Below are positions 6,304-13,910 of a stretch of DNA of 43,741 nucleotides, piece after piece (positions within the stretch are counted from its first letter, which is position 1; each line of letters opens with the position of its first letter). The position numbers and the translations under genes were made by a program. The notes under the pieces were generated by a model. That model was given only the letters and a program-made list of their open reading frames with translations, made no database searches and was not told the origin of the DNA. The DNA comes from a virus. The DNA lies in the IMG/VR virus record IMGVR_UViG_3300029286_000086, positions 1 through 43,741 of that record; one strand, 5' to 3'.

Positions 6304-7632
6304 ATGCTACACGCATTGGAAATAGAGGCTCTCAACGACATTGTCAAGAGCGCTGGCATCGACCCAAAGAAGGGGGAGCGAGTGATAGACTTGCGCCTTT
6401 CCTTCGCCGAGAACAAGCGCGTCATCCGCGACTGGATGAAGGCGGAAGGCAAGGTCACAGACCTGCGCACGGAGATTGTCGTGGAGAAGGAACTTTCCTC
6501 CAAGATGGCGAAAGCCCTCAAGGAGGAAGTGGAAGCGAAAGAGGAGGAGAAATATGTGGCGGTGTCTCCCCGCAAGAAGGAAATAAACGACGCAATCCTG
6601 AAACGGCAGGATGAAATCATGAAGGAGATTATCGACTACAATCCCCACATGATGAACGTCACCTATTCTACGCTGTTCGCGGTGATGAACGGCAAGAACG
6701 GGAAACAGAAAACGAACGTCATCAACATGGGCAAGCACGGAACGGGCAAGTCGAGGGGGACTTCAGACCTGCTGACCGGGCTTGACATAAGCGACGCGGT
6801 GATTATCCGTGGCTTCATGACTCCGAAGAAGGTCTATGACACGCTGAAGAAGCATTTCGCTTCCACGGTGTGCTTCGACGAGGCGGAGAACATCATGAAC
6901 GACGAGATGTCGATGTTCATCCTGCGCCCCGCCATGTTCGGAGGCAAGGTAAGCTGGCTATCAAGCAAGGGAGAGGCTCTGGATGAATTCGACTTCACCG
7001 GCACGGTGATTGCCAACATGAACCACTTCGGTGTGACCGAGGCGGCTGCGGCTCCGCTGTTCGACAGATGCCTGTTCAACAACGTGAACCTCGACAGCCA
7101 TCAAATCATCGAGAAGATACAGAGCGCGAACACATACAGGAAGAACGAGGCGTTATGGACGCTCATCAAGGAGAAGATTGTCCTGATACGGCGTGAAGGC
7201 GTTGAGGAACTCACGGAAGCCGAGGAGGAATATGTGATGTCCTTCATCGTGAAGATAGCCAACGCCTCGTCGGTGTTCAACAAATCCCTGTCGGCTCGTG
7301 CGCGAGGGAGGGCGTTGCTCGTGGCACGATGCCTCAAGAGCCTGTTCATGTCCTTCGACAGCAAGGTGAAGGAACTGTTCGAGACGATTGCCAAGCCCTA
7401 TGTATCGACCGACGACGCTGACGACATCTGCGTCAAGATATTGAAAGCCAATCCGAAACTGTCAAGAAAGGAACTGGCGGAAATAATATCGGAACAGAAA
7501 TCAATCAGCGACAGGCAGGCGACGAGGCTGATAAAGGCGGCGATAGAGAGAGGGGTGCTGATAGCCCTGAACCGCACGACGGTATTAATCAACGACGGAA
7601 AACCGCACGAAACAACGGAGGTAGTATCATGA
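6304..7632 (+). CDS. AAA-type P-loop ATPase with C-terminal winged helix
   Basis: A 442-residue protein. Residues 1-120 are helical and charged. Walker A is GKHGTGKS (143-150), Walker B TVCFDEAE (188-195). A sensor-like segment FTGTVIANMNHFGVTE and a following FDRCLF complete an AAA-type module. The last 60 residues (SRKELAEIISEQKSISDRQATRLIKAAIERGVL) look like a winged helix. The combination fits a viral DNA-dependent ATPase: replicative helicase, helicase loader or initiator. It differs from the second, MCM-like ATPase at 9631. AGAGGTG lies 5 nt before the ATG. Confidence 0.7.
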   Translation: MLHALEIEALNDIVKSAGIDPKKGERVIDLRLSFAENKRVIRDWMKAEGKVTDLRTEIVVEKELSSKMAKALKEEVEAKEEEKYVAVSPRKKEINDAILKRQDEIMKEIIDYNPHMMNVTYSTLFAVMNGKNGKQKTNVINMGKHGTGKSRGTSDLLTGLDISDAVIIRGFMTPKKVYDTLKKHFASTVCFDEAENIMNDEMSMFILRPAMFGGKVSWLSSKGEALDEFDFTGTVIANMNHFGVTEAAAAPLFDRCLFNNVNLDSHQIIEKIQSANTYRKNEALWTLIKEKIVLIRREGVEELTEAEEEYVMSFIVKIANASSVFNKSLSARARGRALLVARCLKSLFMSFDSKVKELFETIAKPYVSTDDADDICVKILKANPKLSRKELAEIISEQKSISDRQATRLIKAAIERGVLIALNRTTVLINDGKPHETTEVVS

Positions 7633-7988
7633 GCGAGATAAGGAATGGGATAAGAACGGACAAGATGGTGGGCAGGTTCCAGATAGCCATCTACTGGGGA
7701 AGCCCGACATGCGCCTCGGTGGTGAGGGCATGGGATGTCGGCGAACATCCGACCATCATAAGGCAGAACCAATACCCATCTTGGCAGATATACGAGGGGG
7801 ATTACGACGAGGCGAAACGGGTGTTCGATGCCCTCACGGATGAATTCGAGGTGGATAGGCGGTGCGACCCGATGAAGCGCAACCCGCGCCTGACGAGAAG
7901 CGAGGACATCGAGGAATTCAGGCGAAGATACCCGACGATAATGAGGAACCTTGAAGGTGATGCAAGTGGAAGAACCAACAGACGATAG
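7629..7988 (+). CDS. Hypothetical protein
   Basis: A 119-residue protein with a probable mixed alpha/beta first half (FQIAIYWGSPTCASVVRAW) and an arginine-rich, charged C-terminus. It starts in an ATGA overlap with the ATPase gene behind GGAGGTAG and overlaps the next gene. No family recognised. Confidence 0.6.
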   Translation: MSEIRNGIRTDKMVGRFQIAIYWGSPTCASVVRAWDVGEHPTIIRQNQYPSWQIYEGDYDEAKRVFDALTDEFEVDRRCDPMKRNPRLTRSEDIEEFRRRYPTIMRNLEGDASGRTNRR

Positions 7989-8226
7989 GACGCCTGAACA
8001 GAAGGCGCGCGATGCGATTGAGGATGCGAAGCGCAGAAGGGAGGCAGACAGGAAAAGGCGCGTCAATTCATACGGCATCCTCAACAGGAAGATTGACCTG
8101 AGCAAGGAGGTTCAACGGGCTGCAAGGGCGATGTGCAACTGCGGCGCATACGAAACCGTCGGGCAGGTGGCTCTCCACAAGGAGAGCTGCCCGGTGGTGA
8201 GGTTGGCAAGAAGCAAATTGAGGTAA
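7966..8226 (+). CDS. Hypothetical Cys/His protein
   Basis: An 86-residue protein with a basic helical N-terminal half (EQKARDAIEDAKRRREADRK) and a C-terminal CNCGAYETVGQVALHKESC segment, whose Cys and His could bind zinc. The GTG at 7966 is chosen because GGTGAT ends 4 nt before it, as with several other genes here. It lies 5 bp before the ligase gene, so the two are probably co-expressed. Confidence 0.55.
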   Translation: MEEPTDDRTPEQKARDAIEDAKRRREADRKRRVNSYGILNRKIDLSKEVQRAARAMCNCGAYETVGQVALHKESCPVVRLARSKLR

Positions 8227-8230
8227 TTCT

Positions 8231-9112
8231 ATGAGTGAAAAAACATGTATGCTGGCGCAAGCTGGCGACGAGACGAAGATTGACCAGATGATTGCATCCG
8301 GCAACTGGCATTTCGAAAGGAAATACGACGGGGAACGAGGCGTGATGCAAGTAGTTCGCGGGGGAGGTCTGCTTATTGTCTATCTCCGCAACAGGCAGGG
8401 AAAAACAATCAACACGCAATTCCCCGAACTGGTCGAGATGGGAAAGCATCTCCCTTCGGGAATTTACGACGGAGAGATATACGTTCCTTCCAACTCAGCC
8501 AACAAGGACAAGCCGACTACGGCAGGAAGGACATCGGTGGGGGAGGCAGACGCGAAGCTGCGCGCGAGGATAAATCCTGCGACGTTCATGTGCTTCGACG
8601 TATTGGAATTCGAGGGTGAGAACATTGAAAAGAAAAATTATGAGGAAAGGAAAGCTCGTCTATCCGAGGTATCTTCTCTTGGAATTGTCGGGTTTAAAGG
8701 CGTCATGCCTGAGACAAATCCTAGAGCTGCTTGGGATGAAATTAGGGGTTCTGGGGACGAAGGCATGGTTGCTAAGCGGAGAGGTAGCCCCTACTCACAC
8801 ACGAGAAGTCCGCATTGGTGCAAACTCAAAACTTGGAATGAGGAGGACTTCGACGTAGTCGGCATCACATCGGAGAAGCGGGAAGTCTCGGCACTTGTTC
8901 TCGACAACGGAATGAAGGTGAATTGCGCCCTCAATGGAGAGGCGTATGCAGCCCTCATTGCAGACCTCGTGAGAAGCGGAGAGATAATGAAGTGCGCCGA
9001 CGGAACGACGGCAACGAAACTCACCAAGCACTACAGAGCGAAGGTGAAATTCCTGAACAAGTCGGCAAGCGGATTGCGCTTCCCGATACTGCACCAACTG
9101 GAGGGATTTTGA
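8231..9112 (+). CDS. ATP-dependent DNA ligase
   Basis: A 293-residue ligase made of the catalytic core only. Motif I is KYDGER (31-36), with K31 the lysine that would carry AMP. The DGE motif III is at 80-82, FMCFDVLEF follows at 119-127, EGMVAK (motif IV) at 177-182, and the KLK of motif V at 198-200. The C-terminal ~90 residues fit an OB-fold. Compact ligases of this type resemble the ligase part of LigD and other virus ligases, and seal nicks or joined ends. With Ku on the same strand, it is the natural partner for end joining, though nick sealing in replication is an equally simple role. GAGGT precedes the ATG. Confidence 0.9.
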   Translation: MSEKTCMLAQAGDETKIDQMIASGNWHFERKYDGERGVMQVVRGGGLLIVYLRNRQGKTINTQFPELVEMGKHLPSGIYDGEIYVPSNSANKDKPTTAGRTSVGEADAKLRARINPATFMCFDVLEFEGENIEKKNYEERKARLSEVSSLGIVGFKGVMPETNPRAAWDEIRGSGDEGMVAKRRGSPYSHTRSPHWCKLKTWNEEDFDVVGITSEKREVSALVLDNGMKVNCALNGEAYAALIADLVRSGEIMKCADGTTATKLTKHYRAKVKFLNKSASGLRFPILHQLEGF

Positions 9113-9148
9113 TGAAAACAACAATTATCATCCTGTGAAGCCCAATGG

Positions 9149-9158
9149 CTTTATAAAT
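9149..9158 (+). promoter_or_regulatory. TATA box before the AbrB-like gene
   Basis: CTTTATAAAT lies in the 99-bp gap after the ligase gene. Transcription is expected near 9180, about 30 nt before the TTG start at 9212. Confidence 0.55.
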
Positions 9159-9211
9159 CTATACCGTGAGTTATCCCTCGGACAGCCGTGAGATAGGCGA
9201 AGGTGATTTGG

Positions 9212-9391
9212 TTGAAGCAAACTACGAGTGTAATAGAAAACAATGGCTCTACTTATCTATTGATACCGCCCGCCCTTGTGCAGCATCTTGGTCTGAAAGC
9301 AGGGAAAGACCAAGCCGTGATTGAGGACAAGGAAAAAGGCAACGGAAAATACGCTGCCTTCTGGTCGGTTGATGCCAATGTCAAACAATAA
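9212..9391 (+). CDS. AbrB/MazE-type swapped-hairpin regulator
   Basis: A 59-residue protein fitting the AbrB-like fold of small archaeal regulators: a first strand TTSVIENNGSTYLLIPPALV, then LGLKAGKDQAVIEDKEK and a final strand YAAFWSV. Such proteins bind DNA as dimers. A TTG start at 9212 is chosen because GGTGAT ends 4 nt before it. A GTG at 9203 lies inside that site. It has its own TATA box and overlaps the next gene by 14 bp. Likely a transcriptional regulator or an antitoxin-like protein without an obvious toxin. Confidence 0.7.
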   Translation: MKQTTSVIENNGSTYLLIPPALVQHLGLKAGKDQAVIEDKEKGNGKYAAFWSVDANVKQ

Positions 9392-9626
9392 CAACGAAGT
9401 CACCGCAGAGATGTCGGTTGCCGTAGTCAATGCGAGGGTGAAAGTCCTTTCAAAATGCGAAGGGGACATACTGAAAGTCCTCGATGGCTACAAGGTGACG
9501 ACGCCGGAAGCAATCTTCATGTTCGAGAAGATAAAATTCACGGCTCTGCATGCCGATGCCCTGCGCACCGCGGCAACCCAGAGGTCGAAGCGGGCTGCAA
9601 ACACCACAGGCAGGATGTTCGGGTGA
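9378..9626 (+). CDS. Hypothetical helical protein
   Basis: An 82-residue, probably helical protein with a basic C-terminus (TQRSKRAANTTGRMFG). The ATG at 9378 is preferred, with GGTTGAT a few bases upstream, and the gene overlaps the AbrB-like gene, so translation is likely coupled. It ends 4 bp before the helicase gene. Unknown function. Confidence 0.55.
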   Translation: MSNNNNEVTAEMSVAVVNARVKVLSKCEGDILKVLDGYKVTTPEAIFMFEKIKFTALHADALRTAATQRSKRAANTTGRMFG

Positions 9627-9630
9627 ACTC

Positions 9631-11796
9631 ATGGAAAGACTCATGGAAAGACCACCTACTCAACCTCCAAACCCGCTTCCAACGACACCGTTCTTGTGTC
9701 TTATGTGCGACGAGCAGTATAAGGAACTTCCTGAAAATGGAAAGTGCCGGAACTGCGGGCGCATCGCTGTGGAGATAAACCCATGGCTCCCAAAAGAGCC
9801 GAAGGAACCGAAGAAAATAAGCTCGCTGATGCGGCATCTCGTGGAAATAATGCAGCTTAAACTGCGCGAGGCAGGAGTTCTGGACGTGGCTCTCCTTGTA
9901 AAATGGCAGGAAAGCACCGGGCTTTCCCCTGAGGAATTTCTCCAAAAAGCGAAGGAACTTGCGGCAACGAACAAGCACCTCGACATATCCCCTCTTGAGG
10001 ACTACCTGCTTGCCACAAAATCGGAGATTATACAGGATGACGCACCGAAAAAGACGAGGGCGAGCATAGAGCTTGTGAACGCCATACTGCCCATGCTCCA
10101 GAACAGCAACGGGTTTATCACGCTCAAGACGGAACTGCCCAACTCGTTCGAGCAGGTCAAAAGCGGGATAAGAACGGCATTGAATGACTACATAAACATC
10201 AACATCAACGCCGCGCCTGACGACCTGATACTCCCCTTCATAATCACCAAGGAACGCAGCATAGAAGGGAACGTCCTTGCCAATCTCGACGCGACGAAGA
10301 AAGCCATAACCCTCTTGGTGGCTTACAAGAACGGCAACGAACTCCTCTATCAGTTCTTCGGAGAGCCGAAATGGAACAAGCGGCTCACCCCGTTTGCGAG
10401 ATACACGCACCTTTTCTTCGTCTATAAATTCATGACAGACGACGGAGAGGAGATGGTTCTTCTTTCCCCGACACAGCTTGAACTGTCGAACTGCCGCATC
10501 AACGGGATGGAGGCAAGCACCTACGACTTCGTGAAGATAGGCAACATGGCGAAGCTGAACACCACGCAGAAGATAATATTCGTCCACTCGCAGGAACCTG
10601 AGATAAACAGGCTCAACGAGATGGCGTTCTGGGGAACCGCTTCGCGCATAGACGACCCTGACAAATGCTACAAGGCGTTCTTCGGGAACTATCCGCACCC
10701 GAAATGGTTCGCCGAGTTCATAACCGCGTGGATGTTTTCCGGCAAGCTGGACAACATGCCCACCCACCTGTCTTTGCTGTCTCCGCCGTCTTTGGGAAAG
10801 ACAAGGATGATGGAAAACATCGCGCAGGTATTCAGGCAGAAGATAAACGAGGGCGGCACGATAAAGGGCTTGGTTCCGTCATTTGCCAACGGTGTGCCGC
10901 GCGAAGGGTATTTCATCAGGTGCAAAAGATTTGGCTTTGTGGATGAATTCATCCACATCCTTGCCTATTCCAAAGGCAACCACGCGATTGACAGTTTCGA
11001 TGGAGGCTCGTCGCTTCTTCTCAAGGTGCTTGAACATTCCGAAGGGGAACACTCGTCAGCCTTCGGCATCATCACTGCGAAGCCGCGCATGTGGAGCCTG
11101 TTCGTGTCGAACATAAGACCTCACGAGCAGATACGGAACTTCGTGGATTTGCATGGAAAGCTCAACGCGGCTTTCATGTCGAGGATTTTGTGGTATGTCT
11201 ATAATCAGGAACACATAGACTACATCAACAAGAACAAGAACTATGTGATGAAGTTCACGGCGGATGACATGCCGCAGTATTCCCCTGACTTGTGCGCTCT
11301 TGTGGATTATCTTCACATGATAACGCTTGACATACCGCACGAGACCGTGTCTGCGATACTCGAAAGGAACAGGAAGTTCGTGCCTGCACAGATAATAACC
11401 GACATCTACGACAGCAGGATGGTCATGCACATCTATCGCATATTGGATGGGTATGCAAAATACAAGTCGATAGTCGAAAGGCGCGGCGCATTGGTATGCA
11501 CTCCTCAAGACGTTCAGGACGTTGATGCCATGTTCGAGCGCATCGTGAAGTCATGGAGCATAGGCGTTGAGCAGGAGAAGCTGCCTCCCATGCTGAAAAT
11601 AAGCTATCTGAACAGCATGCAGCGCGAGGTCTATGAGCTGATACACAGCATGAAGGACATCGACCAATACGAGCTTGAGAAGGCAATGGGTCTGACGGCA
11701 GACCAGATTGCGCGCGAGCTTCAGAAGAAAGGGCTTGTGAAGGAAGTCCTCGGTTTGGGCAAGGTGATACATTGGTTGCCATACGACATAGAATAG
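9631..11796 (+). CDS. MCM-like AAA+ replicative helicase
   Basis: A 721-residue protein. A zinc knuckle lies at the N-terminus (C23, C26, C39, C42). The AAA+ part has a Walker A-like SPPSLGKT (384-391), Walker B GFVDE (435-439), a sensor segment SLFVSNIRP and an MSRILW arginine finger with R518, the order seen in MCM helicases. The last ~80 residues (YELEKAMGLTADQIARELQKKGLV) are a winged helix, as in archaeal MCM. The N-terminal ~300 residues are not recognisable and may hold a DNA-binding or initiator part. ATG at 9631 follows GGGTGA by 4 nt. No DNA polymerase is encoded here, so this helicase likely recruits host replication proteins. Confidence 0.75.
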   Translation: MERLMERPPTQPPNPLPTTPFLCLMCDEQYKELPENGKCRNCGRIAVEINPWLPKEPKEPKKISSLMRHLVEIMQLKLREAGVLDVALLVKWQESTGLSPEEFLQKAKELAATNKHLDISPLEDYLLATKSEIIQDDAPKKTRASIELVNAILPMLQNSNGFITLKTELPNSFEQVKSGIRTALNDYINININAAPDDLILPFIITKERSIEGNVLANLDATKKAITLLVAYKNGNELLYQFFGEPKWNKRLTPFARYTHLFFVYKFMTDDGEEMVLLSPTQLELSNCRINGMEASTYDFVKIGNMAKLNTTQKIIFVHSQEPEINRLNEMAFWGTASRIDDPDKCYKAFFGNYPHPKWFAEFITAWMFSGKLDNMPTHLSLLSPPSLGKTRMMENIAQVFRQKINEGGTIKGLVPSFANGVPREGYFIRCKRFGFVDEFIHILAYSKGNHAIDSFDGGSSLLLKVLEHSEGEHSSAFGIITAKPRMWSLFVSNIRPHEQIRNFVDLHGKLNAAFMSRILWYVYNQEHIDYINKNKNYVMKFTADDMPQYSPDLCALVDYLHMITLDIPHETVSAILERNRKFVPAQIITDIYDSRMVMHIYRILDGYAKYKSIVERRGALVCTPQDVQDVDAMFERIVKSWSIGVEQEKLPPMLKISYLNSMQREVYELIHSMKDIDQYELEKAMGLTADQIARELQKKGLVKEVLGLGKVIHWLPYDIE
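11504..11529 (+). repeat. Possible divergent copy of the 9-nt-unit repeat
   Basis: CTCAAGACGTTCAGGACGTT and six further bases keep the 9-nt periodicity, with GACGTT in place of GACATT. It encodes PQDVQDVDAM in the helicase. It may be related or a chance likeness. Confidence 0.3.
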
Positions 11797-11807
11797 GGCG
11801 GCGCGGG

Positions 11808-12011
11808 ATGAGCATAAGTGTTCAAGGAAGGTATGGGAAATGCGCGGATTGCAACGAAGTCATGAAGCTCATTGGATATTTATGCTTTCCCTGTTATCGA
11901 CGAAGGAGGAACAGAAGCAAATACGCAAAGGACAACGAATATCGCAAGAAAAATCTGGCTCGTTCAGCACGTTGGAGACGGCTACGAGGACAAAAAGAAA
12001 GAAAACGATAG
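11808..12011 (+). CDS. Small basic zinc-knuckle protein
   Basis: A 67-residue protein with CADC (13-16) and CFPC (28-31), followed by a very basic tail rich in Arg and Lys. Such a layout suits nucleic-acid binding. The ribosome site is weak (GGGCGG). It ends just before two TATA boxes. Confidence 0.6.
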   Translation: MSISVQGRYGKCADCNEVMKLIGYLCFPCYRRRRNRSKYAKDNEYRKKNLARSARWRRLRGQKERKR

Positions 12012-12012
12012 C

Positions 12013-12039
12013 TATATAAACAAGTAGGCTGATATATAA
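12013..12039 (+). promoter_or_regulatory. Two TATA boxes before the wHTH gene
   Basis: TATATAAA (12013-12020) and TATATAA (12033-12039) precede the ATG at 12053. The first is at the better distance, giving a transcript starting near 12041 with GGTGAT in a short leader. Confidence 0.6.
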
Positions 12040-12052
12040 CACGGTGATTAGT

Positions 12053-12370
12053 ATGTCGAATACATTAAAGCAAAACCTGATTGAAAGGAGTTCTGAAATA
12101 AAGATGGTCTTGGAGAGGGAGTTGCATGGACTCAAAGCTCCATGCACAATCTCAGACCTGATGAAGCGTTGCGGCGCGAGCCGGATGCCGATAGAGAAGC
12201 ATCTCAAAAGCATGATGGCGCAAGACGAATTCGAGGACATAGGCATCGTTCGCATAGGCGGATATGATATAGTCTATCGAAGATGCTTGTGCCCAGACTG
12301 CAATCCTAGTCCACCAGTGGCATCGCAGATGGGAACTGCAACGACCACGGACAAACCAAAGGAGGAATGA
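12053..12370 (+). CDS. Winged-helix-turn-helix regulator
   Basis: A 105-residue protein. Residues 30-75 (APCTISDLMKRCGASRMPIE followed by KHLKSMMAQDEF) read as a helix-turn-helix followed by a wing with IGIVRIGGYDIVYRR. A CLCPDC motif follows, then a disordered tail. GGTGAT ends 4 nt before the ATG. It is the first gene behind a strong TATA pair, so it likely regulates this late part of the rightward arm or itself. Confidence 0.65.
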   Translation: MSNTLKQNLIERSSEIKMVLERELHGLKAPCTISDLMKRCGASRMPIEKHLKSMMAQDEFEDIGIVRIGGYDIVYRRCLCPDCNPSPPVASQMGTATTTDKPKEE

Positions 12371-12374
12371 GAGC

Positions 12375-12815
12375 ATGACGCAGACAGACCTGAATAACTT
12401 CGTGGTCTCCGAGCAGGAGGCTTCGGAGATAGACGACCTGAAGAACAAATACTTCAGCGCAAAGAGCAACACTACGGTGAAGCTGACGTTTTCGGACATC
12501 CCCGCGGATGACGAGGACAGCCCGGATAAAAAGTGCGTGACGGGCAGGCTCATCAAGCAGATGGTTCCTGTCTTTGCAGGCGGGAAGAAAACCGGCGAGA
12601 TGGAGGAGGCGTTGCTCAGGCAGATGGTCATTTCGAGCCTGAATGGAAAGCCATGCAATAAGGTATGGCGCATCAAGAGCAAGAAGATGCGCGAGCTTTT
12701 CAAGACCTATGCCGACAACAACCTTTTGACAAAGAGGCTGTTCATCCTTGAGATAAAGGGAGAACTCAAGGAGTGCAACTATATCCTGACGGCACTTGAC
12801 AAGCCGGGAAACTGA
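12375..12815 (+). CDS. Hypothetical protein, possibly ssDNA-binding
   Basis: A 146-residue protein with an acidic N-terminus, then KLTFSDIPADDEDSPDKKCV and a C-terminal KVWRIKSKKMRELFKTYADN, then RLFILEIKGELKECNYILTA. That ending resembles the last strands of some viral OB-fold single-strand binding proteins, but the likeness is weak. A strong hairpin follows directly, closing the transcription unit. GGAGGA lies 9 nt before the ATG. Confidence 0.5.
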   Translation: MTQTDLNNFVVSEQEASEIDDLKNKYFSAKSNTTVKLTFSDIPADDEDSPDKKCVTGRLIKQMVPVFAGGKKTGEMEEALLRQMVISSLNGKPCNKVWRIKSKKMRELFKTYADNNLLTKRLFILEIKGELKECNYILTALDKPGN

Positions 12816-12819
12816 GTGA

Positions 12820-12852
12820 GGAGGGGAAGGGCGCACCACGCCCTTCTTCTCC
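12820..12852 (+). terminator. Strong hairpin after the gene at 12375
   Basis: GGAGGGGAAGGGCG - CACCA - CGCCCTTCTTCTCC forms a 14-bp stem with two mismatches, starting 5 bp after the stop codon. The right arm is pyrimidine-rich. It would act as a terminator or as an mRNA-end stabiliser. Confidence 0.7.
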
Positions 12853-12905
12853 TGAACCTATGGGATGGGGTGGGGAGGCGTTCTTATGATGGACGACATC
12901 AAGAC

Positions 12906-12936
12906 AAGAAAAAGGAGGACTGAGCCGATGGACGAC
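12906..12936 (+). repeat. Repeated ribosome-site cassette, copy A
   Basis: A 31-bp block, AAGAAAAAGGAGGACTGAGC followed by CGATGGACGAC, contains the ribosome site, the ATG and the first two codons. It is identical to copy C at 13685-13715. Confidence 0.8.
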
Positions 12937-13056
12937 AACCTGCTACGCATCAAAAGAACGCCACAACACATTCCCGAAGGATGGTGGTGGCTAAACAAGC
13001 AGGGAAAGACATGCTTTAACGAAGGAAAACCAACAAAAATGGAGTTGAGCCGATGA
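12928..13056 (+). CDS. Hypothetical tiny protein behind cassette A
   Basis: A 42-residue protein with PEGWWWLNKQGKTCFNEGKP in the middle. The ATG lies at the same place in the repeated ribosome-site cassette as in two later genes. An in-frame start at 12886 behind GGGGAGGCG would add 14 residues that are encoded by the cassette itself. I prefer 12928 because the cassette then acts as leader in all copies. The stop overlaps the next start (ATGA). No family recognised. Confidence 0.5.
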   Translation: MDDNLLRIKRTPQHIPEGWWWLNKQGKTCFNEGKPTKMELSR

Positions 13057-13409
13057 CGAAACAAATACTCAGAAAAGAAATAAGCCGAAAAGTCAATGGC
13101 AACAAGGAAGTTGTAGAATACGAGTATTACCGCAAGAGGAACTTCTTCAATGAAAACGACATTGAAGCGATACAAGACCTACATGGCGACGATGCAGAGT
13201 GCGCCTATGATTATGGGATAGCCTTTGATTGGGACGGCGACCTTTGCTGGATTAACATTGACAAGTTCCTATCTTGGGCTGATGGTTGGCTTCAAGAACA
13301 AGAAAAAGACGAGAAAGAGGCTGGCTTTGAAAAGTCAATGCATTATCCAAACGTCAAGAGAATGAAAAAGAAGGCTGAGAAATATAAGGGATTTGACCTG
13401 TGGTTTTAA
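13053..13409 (+). CDS. Hypothetical acidic protein
   Basis: A 118-residue protein rich in acidic and aromatic residues (GDDAECAYDYGIAFDWDGDL). Its start region, GGAGTTGAGCCGATGAC, looks like a fourth, degenerate copy of the ribosome-site cassette. Codons are plainly AT-richer than in the replication genes. Unknown function. Confidence 0.6.
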   Translation: MTKQILRKEISRKVNGNKEVVEYEYYRKRNFFNENDIEAIQDLHGDDAECAYDYGIAFDWDGDLCWINIDKFLSWADGWLQEQEKDEKEAGFEKSMHYPNVKRMKKKAEKYKGFDLWF

Positions 13410-13411
13410 AG

Positions 13412-13443
13412 AAGAAAAAGGAGGACTGAGCCGAATGGACAAC
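13412..13443 (+). repeat. Repeated ribosome-site cassette, copy B
   Basis: Same block as copies A and C with one inserted a before the ATG and one changed base. It begins 2 bp after the stop of the previous gene. Confidence 0.75.
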
Positions 13444-13680
13444 GAGAGAATAACAAAAGAAGGCTTTAAGGAAAGAATATGCCGAAACATGGGGATAGAT
13501 GCAGAGATAGCAAGAACAAAGGGAGGAATAATTCTCTTGTTCAGCGACGAAGCAAGAAAGGATGCACGGACAAATCCAAACTATGAACAAGCCCTTAACG
13601 AACTTGTCAGGGATAAAATTCTAATCAAGAAAGGAGAAAAATACAACATGAACGTGGAACATGAGGATTTTGATTGTTAA
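13435..13680 (+). CDS. Hypothetical small protein behind cassette B
   Basis: An 81-residue protein, probably helical with a short C-terminal strand pair (ELVRDKILIKKGEKYNM), which could be a winged-helix remnant. The ATG is set by the repeated cassette with GGAGGA. Unknown function. Confidence 0.55.
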   Translation: MDNERITKEGFKERICRNMGIDAEIARTKGGIILLFSDEARKDARTNPNYEQALNELVRDKILIKKGEKYNMNVEHEDFDC

Positions 13681-13684
13681 ACCA

Positions 13685-13715
13685 AAGAAAAAGGAGGACT
13701 GAGCCGATGGACGAC
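13685..13715 (+). repeat. Repeated ribosome-site cassette, copy C
   Basis: 31 bp identical to copy A, again placing a GGAGGA ribosome site 8 nt before ATGGACGAC. Confidence 0.8.
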
Positions 13716-13910
13716 GAGGAAATAAAGAAGCTGTGGAAAATGCTTTGGATAGAAAGCAGAGAGATTGGCTCAAAACAGACCCCACTTGAAGCCGACCAAC
13801 AGGCATCCATCCGCCTCTACCGAATGGCGCAAGAACAAGCCCGCGCCGACGAACGGGAAAAATGCAACTGGGCGCATAACGAAGCCTACGCCAAAGGGAA
13901 GGCAGAATGA
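13707..13910 (+). CDS. Hypothetical helical protein behind cassette C
   Basis: A 67-residue helical protein ending EREKCNWAHNEAYAKGKAE. Phage helical proteins with this EAYAKGKAE-type segment usually continue, and the frame just downstream (13906 on) reads as such a continuation. So this may be the first part of a longer protein broken by a frameshift. Confidence 0.55.
   Translation: MDDEEIKKLWKMLWIESREIGSKQTPLEADQQASIRLYRMAQEQARADEREKCNWAHNEAYAKGKAE

Noticed and set aside
9538-10767. Leftward open frame of 409 codons opposite the MCM-like helicase
   Set aside because: The rightward frame has AAA+ motifs and a zinc knuckle; the leftward one has no ribosome site and shows antisense composition.
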